This document shows positions 1-9,661 of a stretch of DNA of 64,000 bases, piece after piece. Each line of letters begins with the position of its first letter. The stretch's first letter is position 1. The DNA lies in NCBI GenBank assembly GCA_963920765.1, contig OY987250.1, forward strand, positions 1,736,001-1,800,000, written 5' to 3'. The translations under genes and the position numbers were made by a program. The notes below the pieces were generated by a model. The model saw only the letters and a program-made list of their open reading frames with translations, was not told where the DNA came from and made no database searches. The stretch comes from Ulota crispa. Taxonomy: Eukaryota > Streptophyta > Bryopsida > Orthotrichales > Orthotrichaceae.

Positions 1-488
1 CAAGAATGGCTTAAATTGCAACCATTTGAGCTTCTCCAATGGCCTGCTCAATCTCCAAACTTGAATCCCATGGAGCATTTTTGGGCTCTTTTGAAACGGC
101 AATTGAATGAGTTTTCTACGCTTCCAAGAGGAATTGAAGAATTGTGGGAGCGTGTGTATACAATTTGCCTAGGTTTTAGTTAGGAGGATTGCTTGACATT
201 GTATGAAAGCATACCGCAAAGAATTGTTGTTGTATTAGTTGCTAAAGGTTATTGAATGGATTATTGAAGTTCAAGAAGTAAGTTGAACAATACTGAGTAC
301 TTGTATATGGTTGTAGATTGTAAGTTGTAAGAAATTATATATTTTTTAATTTGATTTATGGTTTTGCATACATGTTCACAACTCTATTTGCTTATGATTA
401 CAATTTATAGCTCTAAAAAATATTAATTTGTAATTGTATTTTGAAGTTCACTTCTTCAAAATAGTACTCGATTTTGTTCGTCACTGTA
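1..488 (+). mobile_element. Tc1-like DNA transposon, 3' part (decayed)
   Basis: The reading frame from base 1 encodes the C-terminal part of a Tc1-type DDE transposase: a WPAQSPNLNPMEHFW stretch (the E is the third catalytic acid), then LLKRQL and a tail resembling the SMPRRIQAVIKAKGG end of Tc1 transposases (here SIPQRIVVVLVAKGY). One in-frame stop at 181-183 interrupts this tail, which otherwise reads on to a stop at 253-255, so the copy is a pseudogene at least at that point. About 230 bp downstream the sequence ends CACTG at 482-486 followed by TA at 487-488. Read outward in reverse this is TA-CAGTGACGAACAAAA, the usual form of a Tc1 terminal inverted repeat with its TA target duplication. 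The 5' half lies outside the window. Tc1-type (as opposed to plant mariner) elements are unusual in land plants to my knowledge. Confidence 0.85.
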
Positions 489-1105
489 TAAACTTTAAAT
501 AAAAAATAGACATAATCAAACAATACCATAACGTCAATTTCAAATAAATATACAAATACCTTTATTTTTTTGCCTCGCCTCTCCACACAAAAACCAGTAG
601 TTCCGTCACAACTCCAAAATCTTGCACTTCGGCAAGTCCATTGTCAATTGGAGAACAAATTATTACAAAAATTTGAAAAAACACTGACAATTTTACATTT
701 TACAAACTTTGAAAAGGAAAGACTTCAAGTACAATGGAATATTTTTTTATTTTTTTATTTTTTTTATTCTTTTCAACTTAAAAAAAATTGCGATTTGATC
801 TACAATATCTTTCAACATTCGTTTGGATTAAAATTACATTAAACTACTAAACAATGCATGCATGTGAAGCTCAAATGGTAATTGAACAATTCTCATTGCG
901 TCCATTCCCAACTCTTGCTAACAGCTTTGCGTAACCTCAAATGTAGAAGTGTACAAATGAAGTTGGGATTGATAGCGGTTCTAATCCATTCTACCAGCAA
1001 TAAATTAATTGTAAATAACAGAACTCTAAAAACCCAGGAATGCGTAGAGTATCTCAAGTCCCATCAAAGTAAAAACATAATTTATTTGACAAAGTAAGTG
1101 CCTAA
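489..1105. other. AT-rich spacer, nothing recognised
   Basis: The stretch between the Tc1-like remnant and the Harbinger-like MITE is AT-rich. It contains short open frames without any family resemblance and long T runs near 740-770. I see no gene in it. Confidence 0.5.
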
Positions 1106-1234
1106 GGGTATGTTCACACTTGGTGTTAGGATAGGTACTACTGAAGGAAAAGGAAAATTAGATGCATATGAACACACCTTTAGATTACATTCATATTGCT
1201 AATACCCCTCCTAACATCAAGTGTGAACATACCC
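1106..1234. mobile_element. 129-bp MITE, PIF/Harbinger (Tourist)-like
   Basis: The ends are long near-perfect terminal inverted repeats starting GGGTATGTTCACACTTG. They are flanked by TAA on both sides (1103-1105 and 1235-1237), the 3-bp target duplication typical of PIF/Harbinger. The element has no coding capacity. The superfamily call rests on the TSD length and sequence and the GG-starting repeat. Confidence 0.8.
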
Positions 1235-1531
1235 TAACTCCCAGATCTTAGTTTGCGTCATTAGAGTGACTGCACAGAAAATCGATTCAACCTAACATTG
1301 AATTATCACTCATTACAAGGAGACTTTTAATTGTTCCCACACGGGGAACGGCGAAATCTTCTAGAAAGTACACATGTAAAGACCTTGACACATTACGAGT
1401 TAATCTGAGGAATTGTCAAAATCATAACGATTTCCTGCTATGTAGGAACGGTCCAAAAGCCGGTTCCCAATAACCGGTGAAGAAATAAGGATTTTGATAA
1501 GCTGATGCAAAACAAAAAAGGACAAACATTC
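1235..1531. other. 3' flank of the kelch-like gene
   Basis: This stretch lies immediately 3' of the minus-strand gene ending at 1532 and probably holds its 3' untranslated region and polyadenylation region. I saw no repeat or other gene. Confidence 0.4.
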
Positions 1532-3458
1532 CTATGGCTCAACTCTCGAACTGGGTGTCCACATACTTTTACTCAACGCATAATGTCCTGTGCCATTGGG
1601 ATCAGCAGGAAAGATGGACATGAACCACTTCTGTCTTCTCAAATCACAGACACCGATTGTTGACTGATTAGGAGGACCTACCAGAAAACAAATGTAGTCA
1701 CGGCCGGCTGCACAATCATACTCTTTCATCGACGTCTCACTTTCAAACAGGTTCACGAAGATGTCAGCCGGCATCTTGGTCACCGGATTGAACTCTCCCG
1801 TTGGAAAACCGTCTACAATGACAACCTCGTAGATCTCGATGGTTTTCGCTGCTTCCATTGCTCTTGTCACAGCATACCTGCACCATTGAGAATGGAAGAC
1901 ATATCTGGGTAAAGTACAATCTAAGCTGATGTAACCCTTGGCAATCATATAACGATTCTTATGAAACTCGCCACTTCGTTTGTCTCCCACGATTGGTCTC
2001 CCTTGCTCAAGGAAAAGTCTACAGGAACAGAGCAAAAGCACTTGACAATGCTGAAGATGAAAATTGAGAGACTTACACTGGACCTCCAGTTCGACACTGC
2101 ACAACGCGTGGGGCTTGAAGAGGCTCGGGGCGGGGCAGACCATCTTCACCGAGAATTTCAAAGTCGACTGAGTGCCATTTATAAGTTGACGCTTGAATGT
2201 AAAAGATTTTGTTCGTCCAAAGAGGACAACTCCGGCCCCGGCCTGCAGCAGCAGCAGCAGTAGCAGCAGCTTGGTATTGCCCACGAGCACTTATTCGCTT
2301 GTTTCCATTCGTCCGATTCCTGTCCCTCTTCACAATTGTCGATTCTTCACTCTCCTCTTGACCCCCAAGGTAGAATCCTTCTTCCTGTCTAGCAATACCT
2401 GTCTTTGCAAAAGCTGGAATCCGAGATCTCCCTACAGCCATGCCCGATACCCATGTATCCGAGCGTGAATCATATGTCATGAGAACGAGCTCGTCACTTG
2501 CTGGACCACGCAGACTCGCGCGCTCGTGATGGCCGCCCACCACATGAACTCTGTATCTCAATCTGCTCTTTGAAGCCTGCTTCTCGTTGCGATGACTGGG
2601 ACCACTGCCCTTGAGGATCTGCAAGCATGCAATTTTGTCGTCCAGCTTTTTATTCGTGTGACGGGGTAAAAATTTGAGCTCTTCAGTAAGCGGGTTGCAC
2701 ACAACCAGGATCGATTGCTGGGGATAAAGCATATGATTGTAATCCTCGGCATGTGGTATGGGCGGTGTTTGAAGATTCCTTTTTCGAGGCTGACTTCCTC
2801 CATTGACGCAAAGAAGTCCTCCGTCTCCAGCTATGATGTCCACTACATCATTGGGCAGAAAACCGATCCCAGGAATTGCAAGCCATTCTGAATGCTGGGC
2901 ATGGGATTCGTGCTCTTGCCAGCTCAGTTTGTTGCTGTCGAATGCAAAGAGCTTCCCATTCTTCACGTTAACTACGACCGGGAAGTATGGACCAGAGGAC
3001 CCATGGGCTGCAACGTCGATATTGGAGAGAAGATGGTCATCCCATCGAACGATGTCAGCTGCACTTCTCGACGCAGAAAGAAGACACGAATCGGATTCTG
3101 CTTTAAACTCCAGAAGATCTTTATGGAGCTCACCTTGTGAACCATCCGATGCGTCGGCTATGATTAGAGTATCAACTGCGTTGGTTCCTGACGAGCCCTG
3201 ACGTTTCCAAACAATCTCAGTATTGCTAACCTGGTTTTTGGTTGAAAACCGTTTCTGCACCCTTTGTGGTAATTCTTCGTCAGGAATATCAACTTGAGCA
3301 GCAACACTAACAAGATTGACGGAAACAGTCGTTGCAGAACCTTGACTGACGACCAGGGGATGCAATGATCGTCCTGCTCCAAGGATAGTGATCTGTGACT
3401 CGTTGACCGCTTCATGATTGATTACGTCCACTGCTGCCTTGGACCAGCAGCAGGACAT
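1532..3458 (-). CDS. F-box/kelch-like protein (no clear F-box in this model)
   Basis: Two exons are read on the minus strand: 2077-3458 and 1532-1877, with an intron at 1878-2076 (donor GTAAGT, acceptor TGCAG). The phase-2 junction joins exactly and gives 575 residues. The central and C-terminal parts resemble plant kelch/F-box-associated proteins: a VKNGKLFAF strand, FLPNDVVDIIAGDGGLLCV near residues 200-218, VVCNPLTEELKFLP near 253-265, then YDSRSDTWVSG and FYIQASTYKWHSVD. These align with the divergent neighbour that starts at 4802, so the two are paralogues. The first 100 or so residues show no convincing F-box; an upstream exon in another frame (3480-3780, containing VPDHVLVRLLEIL) might supply one. 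Residues 397-405 are an alanine tract encoded by a GCT repeat. If an F-box is present the protein would be an SCF ubiquitin-ligase substrate receptor; that is inferred from the family only. Confidence 0.7.
2238..2273 (-). repeat. In-frame GCT/GCA microsatellite (poly-alanine)
   Basis: A run of GCT/GCA codons interrupted once by ACT sits inside exon 1 of the minus-strand kelch-like gene. It encodes eight alanines and one threonine in nine residues, and it is likely length-polymorphic. Confidence 0.8.
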
Positions 3459-4801
3459 TGGCAGAGGTGGTCCTCTTCAATAATGCCACTATTGGGATCA
3501 TCCACCCTGGTGCTAGTTGCCCATTGCGGCTCAACTGCAAAGTGTTCAGCAACCTCACACCTAAATTGTTCGCCCAGCTGCTTGTTACAAAGCATACATC
3601 CATACTCCAACAATACGATTCCTAAAATCTCCAAGAGTCGTACGAGTACATGATCAGGTACACACCATCTCTGGAGTTGGAAAACCCCCGTGATGAACCT
3701 ACTGTGTTCCAAAAAACGAGAATACTCCTTTAGCGCTCTCTGCATCAAAAGAATGAAGAAGATTAGATGCAGAAGCAACACGACGCTTTAAAACGTGGCA
3801 TTACAAGATATGCCACAAATAAGCCAACATCCAATAGTTTATACACCTCCGTGCAAAACACTGCAAATCATTGTGCAAAACTTTACATATATACCAGATT
3901 CAAATACCCCAAATAGTGATACATCCTGATAAGAGAATTACGTCATCTAAGATGTGCAGAGGCAGTTAAGCTGTACACTGCCACCCCTTCGTGTACCGAG
4001 GTAGATGGGCAACAACGTGAGTTTCAGTAGGATATTTTTTCCAACACCCCTTTCCATTCAATGATTTGACCTTTGGGGTCCGTCGACTTCGTATCCTAAG
4101 CGCATGCGAACTAGTGACCCATTCGTATAACAAATCACGAAAACACTACAGTAGTCTCCCGCGCGTGCATAACGAAGGCAATTATACAATAGCCTTATCA
4201 TATTTGCACCCGCCCTAAAACTACATCGCCAATCACCAATTTGACTAATCACTACGACAGTAAGTTCGAAAGGTTCCTTGAAACTCGTCGAGAAAATTGA
4301 GCTTCGTGACGTAGCTACTGAGTTCACGAAAAAAACCTGATACGAAGAGACTCCCGGAGAAAGTGAGCTGATTTGTATGAATCCACATGTATCTCACCAA
4401 AAGGATTTACATTATATTAGCCTCGGCATCTACAGTTACAGAAATTTCAAAGGGAGAAGGAAGCCATCTCTAGATGAGTACTCAAAAACATTAAATTTAT
4501 TTTGATAAACTTTCTCAAGAGCAATGCGGTCACAAGACATGGTACAAGATTCGTATCAACGTTTCTCTCGCCCCACAAAACAATGAATTACGCTGCTTCA
4601 AGGGGTGCTACTTCCTGAAACACAGGGTTCTGACGCCCGGAAATTCGGTGACAAGGCCTACGCCAATGGGGTCAGAATCTGAACGCGAAGTCAGGGCGAC
4701 ATCGGCTGGATATGCTACATTATACCATTGTCAGAAATCTGAAGAACAGTAAAGAGCTGAAAAAGTTTAAATGAAGGTTCTCAGATCTCACCGCATTGCA
4801 G
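3459..4801. promoter_or_regulatory. Divergent 5' region between two kelch-like genes
   Basis: The two paralogous kelch-like genes start about 1.3 kb apart and point away from each other, so this interval should hold both promoters and 5' leaders. 3480-3780 reads as an open frame on the minus strand with weak F-box-like character and could be an upstream exon of the minus-strand gene. The rest shows no repeat family or gene that I recognise. Confidence 0.45.
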
Positions 4802-6145
4802 ATGTTCACGGTTCCTGCAGAAGTTGATTTCTTCGTATCTTTCACGCGTACCTTTAAGAAAAGATACCGCACGTTGAGCAGCATGAGTTGGTGCGGATAC
4901 CAGAATAAGCGAGACGATTACGTGAAGGAAACATGCTATCCAGGGCTACTGGACCCATTTATCTGGCAGGAGCTTCCTCCTCTTCTCATAGCCCTTGTAA
5001 TTTCCAAACTCCCAATTGTGAAGCTCATCAAAGTGGTACAACAATGTGGAAGGTTCATAAAACAGCAGGTGATGGATGATTCACCTGAACTCTTGCGGAT
5101 ACACCGGTCTGCTGAGTGCTTGTTTCCAATCTTCAATGTGCCTGGTAGTACCTGGATGTCGACATTTGATGTGAAGTACCAAAACTGGTCACCAATGCCG
5201 GAGTTCAATTTCCTCCCCAGCAATGTCAAACACGTGCTTACTGGAGCAGGAGGATTGCTGTGTATTACCAGCAGCCAAGATCAGCAATACCGTCCGGAGA
5301 CCATGAAAGCGGAGGAATATATGCGCTTCCCGCCACGACCAATCATCGTCATTTGCAACCCTCTGACCAGGGAAACTAGAATCCTGCCTCCAATGCCAGG
5401 CGCCCTAAAGTTCTGCGTTGCACACATGAAGACGAGCGCATGTACCGGCAACTACGCACTGTATGTCGCCGGATGGAACGAAGAAGCCAATGAAATGGTG
5501 GTTGCGGTCTATGCTTCCAAAAGACAAGCGTGGATGGGTTGGAGGTCGCTTCCTATTGGCTTGCGACCTACCAAGACCACTTACCCGGGGGAAGCCTCCA
5601 GCGCTGTGATTGGTAATGAGATGTGGCTTGCTGGAGAGCTCCAGTGGGCAGGATTCTGGGAACCACGCATCCTCTGCTTCGACTTTGGCACTCAAACTTG
5701 GAAATCTGTTCTCCACTGGCTTCCGAACTGCGAACCACCCAGAGTTGTAGAAGCAGACGACTGCTTATATACAGTGACAAGGCTGTCGGAGAAGCCATAC
5801 AGCGTCCACATCTTTGAGCTCATTGGGACCTGCGAAAAAACATGTCCATATAGTAATTTCGAGGAAATAGCACAGATGCCACAGAGCGTATATTGCTGCT
5901 TCTTTGAACTGGACGCTAGACAGATCCATCTCAGGCTTGTCAAATGGGAGTGCCGGGCTGGCAAAGGTTTCATCTTTTTCCACAACCTTTTGTCTGGACG
6001 TATTGCCTGGTATCATGTTAGGGCAGCAATGAGAGGCACGGAGAAGTGCTGGGGAATGACATGCAACAGGGCACCCAAATTCGAATCCAATTACACATCA
6101 ATGGTCAACTGCATGTGGCAACCTTCATTCGCCACATCAGTTTGA
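4802..6145 (+). CDS. F-box/kelch-like protein
   Basis: A single exon of 447 codons begins at ATG 4802; the open frame extends slightly upstream without another ATG, and a second in-frame ATG is at residue 28. Residues 50-90 (LDPFIWQELPPLLIALVISKLP and following) have the spacing of a plant F-box, which binds the SKP1-like subunit of an SCF ubiquitin ligase. The rest resembles the beta-propeller of moss-type F-box/kelch proteins: FLPSNVKHVLTGAGGLLCI near 138, VICNPLTRETRILPP near 182, repeated VVAVYASKRQAWMGW and ILCFDFGTQTWKSV strands, and a C-terminal FFHNLLSGRIAWYHV. The same landmarks occur in the divergent neighbour. The substrate is unknown. The CAG at 4799-4801 could be a splice acceptor, in which case coding could begin in an upstream exon. 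Confidence 0.75.
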   Translation: MFTVPAEVDFFVSFTRTFKKRYRTLSSMSWCGYQNKRDDYVKETCYPGLLDPFIWQELPPLLIALVISKLPIVKLIKVVQQCGRFIKQQVMDDSPELLRIHRSAECLFPIFNVPGSTWMSTFDVKYQNWSPMPEFNFLPSNVKHVLTGAGGLLCITSSQDQQYRPETMKAEEYMRFPPRPIIVICNPLTRETRILPPMPGALKFCVAHMKTSACTGNYALYVAGWNEEANEMVVAVYASKRQAWMGWRSLPIGLRPTKTTYPGEASSAVIGNEMWLAGELQWAGFWEPRILCFDFGTQTWKSVLHWLPNCEPPRVVEADDCLYTVTRLSEKPYSVHIFELIGTCEKTCPYSNFEEIAQMPQSVYCCFFELDARQIHLRLVKWECRAGKGFIFFHNLLSGRIAWYHVRAAMRGTEKCWGMTCNRAPKFESNYTSMVNCMWQPSFATSV

Positions 6146-7275
6146 TTATCTTGCACTGAGTCTATTACGGTTAAGATTACCTGCGTCCCGAGTAGTACCC
6201 CTGAGGTCCCCTACTCTTTTGAATACCGCTCCGTAAAAACATCAGCGTATCTCTCAAACCGGATTCAAACAGGAATGAAACAGACGTCAAGTTATCCATA
6301 TCAGATTGCAAAAGAGTGAAGAAATACATGTCATTACTCCCGTGACCAAAACTACTTGCAGTGACCAGATGACTTCTCTTCGTCCGACTGCATACGTCAT
6401 CTCCTGACTCCCTTCCACATTCGAAAGGACGCACCATAAACCCCCGAAAAGCTGGCTAAGTAAATGTATATTCATGTTGGATATGAGACACAGCAACATC
6501 CAAAACAAAAAGATTTAAATTTCTTGGGGAGCAACTACATGATATTTAAAACCTGAACGAGCACACGCTCATCCTGCCACCTTCATAGCCCCAGTTATAC
6601 ACAATCCTCACTGAAAATTCTGTTGTTGCTCTCGGAAATCAATGCCAGCTGAGATGCACCGTCTTCCATGTGACCCGTCGGGTAAAAATATAGCCATTTT
6701 CTTTTTTTATATTTCCTCGCAGGCACAATTAGCCTACAAACACTAACACCTCGGGATGTTACATAGACCCGGGGTTTACAAGTGAGGAGCACGATAGCTT
6801 CTATAAGATACTTGGGACGAGTGCTGCTCAGGAGACACCTCCCCCTAAAATTGTACATCACTGGAGCAGTCTTCTTAGAAAACACACTCTGGGTGTCATT
6901 TGAGCAGCCATCAAACCAGATACCATAATTTCGTGAAAAAATTGTGGTAGATGTCAAAACTTGATCAAACCAAAGCCGGCATCATAGAAGATCTGGAGCT
7001 ACATCTCCCTATGAATGATGCCATCAATGTGGAGCCTGTCCATGCATACTTCAACACATCCTGAAAGCATGGATCTCGATAAATTCAGTTTTTTCCACGT
7101 TAAGCTCAATACGATGTCACCAACCCCATTAGAGAACTCCTTGACCTCGAAATTCAATACCAGTAATGCAGCGCAAAAAACTTGGAGGAACAATATTGAT
7201 AATCTGAGTAATTACCTTTCAGCTTTATCTCTGAACCCGAAAGTATATAAATATCCTGAAACAGAGGAACTCGAG
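6146..7275. other. Convergent intergenic region
   Basis: This interval separates the stop of the plus-strand F-box gene (6145) from the stop of minus-strand COM1 (7276), so both 3' untranslated regions should lie here. The short open frames in it have no recognisable family features. Confidence 0.5.
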
Positions 7276-8942
7276 TCAAAACTCCGAGTCGAAGCCAATA
7301 TTCCAGAACCCCTCGGGCGTTGCAGGAGGGAGGTCACGGAACCGATGACGGGATTTTTCAAGATGATTGCATCGAGATTCCACCATGCCTTCAGCGTTGC
7401 CCGCAATCACTGCATCATAAAACTTTTTGCAGAGTTTGCACTCTGTTCCTTGCAGGTTTTCTCTCTCAGCTTTCTTTCTAACAGGCTCCACAAATTTGAA
7501 TGCGGGCGTCCCCGAAGGCTCCAGAGGTCTCTTTCTATTCCCTGCAATTGCTGTAGGAGTTCCTGTAAAATTCACCCCGTCATCGAGTCAATCTGTAGTG
7601 CTTTAACACCAGAAAACCTTCCAAAAATTTAGGCAGACCTGAGAAAACAAATGAGACGTACTTCTATTTTCGATAGCAGTAATTGCACTAAATTAACTGC
7701 TCCCTACGGGAAAGAAAGCTTTTTTAAAACAGCGTCATCAAAAGCCAGATCTGGTTCACCCTCGAGCTTTGGATGCAGACCTAGAGCTGTTTTGTTCTTT
7801 ATTGTACGAAATGATATCATTCACACCGTCATTGATTCAGTCTTCAGCACTTGAAAACAGAAAATCGGGCAAGGCTTACAAAAAAATTACCTGGACCTAA
7901 AACACTATCAAGACGTGATTCAATTTCGACGACAGAAATTGGACTAAACGAACTGCTCGACAAAGAAAGAGCAATGTTGCATACCAGAGTTCTCAACAAC
8001 CTGGTCTGGTTTAACCTCATCCAGACCTCCAGCTGTGTTGTTCTTCATCAAAGTATCACGAATTAATGCTCTGGACGATTCCAGCTCAGTCTTGACTTTC
8101 GCTTGAGGATCACGAGAGCCAGACGCCGAAGCAACATGTCCTGTAACGACATCAACCATGGCCTGCCGTAGAATCGCAGGAGTCGAAGGAGCATTCTTGT
8201 CAAAAGAAATAGGACTAAGCGACCTAGCATCTTGCCCTTGTATCGTTGTCTGGCCAGGACTAAGTTGACGAATCCTCGGAGGCTTTTCCGAGATGTCTTC
8301 CAGAGCAGCTTGGACGTGGTCCGCATTCAGAATCAAGTGTCCAGCATCTCCTTTCGACACTAACCGCGTTTGCACATAATTATACTGGCTCTTCAAACCT
8401 TTGTAATCCTTTGACAGACGGTTTGCCTTCTGTCTCCAGTGCTCAATCTCTCGACGCAGACGTTGGATTTCGTCACCACTTTTCTGATCACTGTACACGT
8501 TCTCCTTCCCCAGTCCTACCTTCATGGACGGCGTTCGAGCCCTAACGGCTTCCGGCGTTATCGGCGCAAGGACTTGCCTACTCGCGTTAATCCACTTCGG
8601 CTCTGCCATCGCTTTCAAATCCATCTCTTCCGAACCAAGATCGACTTCACTAACCCGAGGCGAAATAGACACCGCTCGTGATTGCTCCAGGTCTGACCTC
8701 AACTTACGAAGCTCACTCTCCATAGACTCCCGCTCTCGCGTCCAAGCCACCTGCTGCTCCTCCATCCATTTGATCAACTCCATCTGACTCTGCAAGTCCC
8801 TCTGGTTCCCGTGAAAATCTCCCATGGACTTCAATTGCATCCGCTCCAAGCGCTCTCGTCCTTCAGCTAAGCGACGAGACATCACTGCTACTCTGTTTTC
8901 ACGGCTGTCATCGACACTAAGCAGCGCTTGCACCGCCTCCAT
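7276..8942 (-). CDS. COM1: COM1/GR1 (CtIP/Sae2 homologue), DNA-end resection factor
   Basis: Two exons on the minus strand, 7985-8942 and 7276-7562, join in phase 1 (donor GTATGC, acceptor TTTTACAG) to give 414 residues. ATG 8942 has a strong context (GCCATGG). The N-terminal 100 residues are charged and helical with coiled-coil character, as in the oligomerising end of CtIP family proteins; a second helical stretch lies near 160-200. The C-terminal domain is diagnostic: VRKKAER, then CKLC at 361-364, C384, the SRHRFR block at 390-395, then PPATPEGFWNIGF, ending five residues later. This domain stimulates MRE11-complex endonuclease to start resection of double-strand breaks and to remove SPO11 in meiosis; that function is inferred from the family. 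The protein is shorter than Arabidopsis COM1. The intron and the end of exon 1 lie in a 249-bp tandem duplication, so the intron border is the least certain part. Confidence 0.88.
7601..8098. repeat. 249-bp degenerate tandem duplication inside COM1
   Basis: Two units, about 7850-8098 and 7601-7849, align along their length. Landmarks read on the minus strand are AAGACTGA, AAGAACAA.ACAGCT..AGGTCTG, GAGCAGTT..TTTAGT.CAATT and CGAAAT.GAA..ACGTCT. The start of a third unit follows near 7575-7600. Unit 1 covers the 3' end of exon 1, the donor site and the first intron bases; unit 2 is wholly intronic and no longer open. The period is divisible by three. Confidence 0.7.
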
Positions 8943-9661
8943 GGCAGCTCTCAAAAGAGCTACAAAAAAAAGAAAAACCTCCTAAGAAAGAACTACACAA
9001 AGAATCTCAAATCTGACTAAACGAGCTCGCCAGTCGGCTATGGCGATGGCGGAGCAGGACATCTATCATAGCCAGCGCGCGAGGGAATCTGTGATGCATA
9101 CATTTTCAAATTCAGCATTAAAACTTCATCTTCACGACTGGCGCTCCCTCGAGCGAGCGGCGTCGCGGCGACGGTTTCCGGGTATCAGCCCAATTATCAT
9201 TCTATGCGGGTATCATCGGGTATAGATGCTCCATGTCATCAACAGGATATAGAAGATTCCAGGTATCAATCTCACTGGTCGTCTCCTTTGCAATAGAGGC
9301 TGGGCTTGCAGAAACTCGAAGCCACAAAGAGACGAGGCTTGCCTCCAGCATCTTCAAACTTTTTATACTCGAGGGCGGGCACGTGAAGGTTTAGGGTTAC
9401 AGCAAAGTTAAGGAGAACAAGCAGGTCGAGCGGAGCTTTAGGGTTAAGAGAAAGCCGTGAAAAACAAGCAAGTGCACTATGTCTTTGTAGCGACTCGCTT
9501 TTCGAGCAAGTGACCTAATTATCAACTTCTACTTCCTTCTTGCGATGCAAAAGCCTCCTCCCTTGCGGTGCAGAGCAAACGATTTACTGTACCGTGCGGA
9601 TGTTCTAATTGAATTCTTTGTAACTCCAAGTCATCTTGGAACTTAGAAATTGATGTGAGCG
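8943..9661. promoter_or_regulatory. Bidirectional promoter of COM1 and TFIIE alpha
   Basis: This 719-bp interval separates two divergent start codons (8942 minus, 9662 plus). It contains a CACGTG G-box core at 9380-9385 and two TTTAGGGTTA motifs at 9390-9399 and 9437-9446. The latter resemble the telo-box (AAACCCTAA) common in promoters of plant growth and housekeeping genes. That both genes use it is inferred from their arrangement. Confidence 0.6.
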
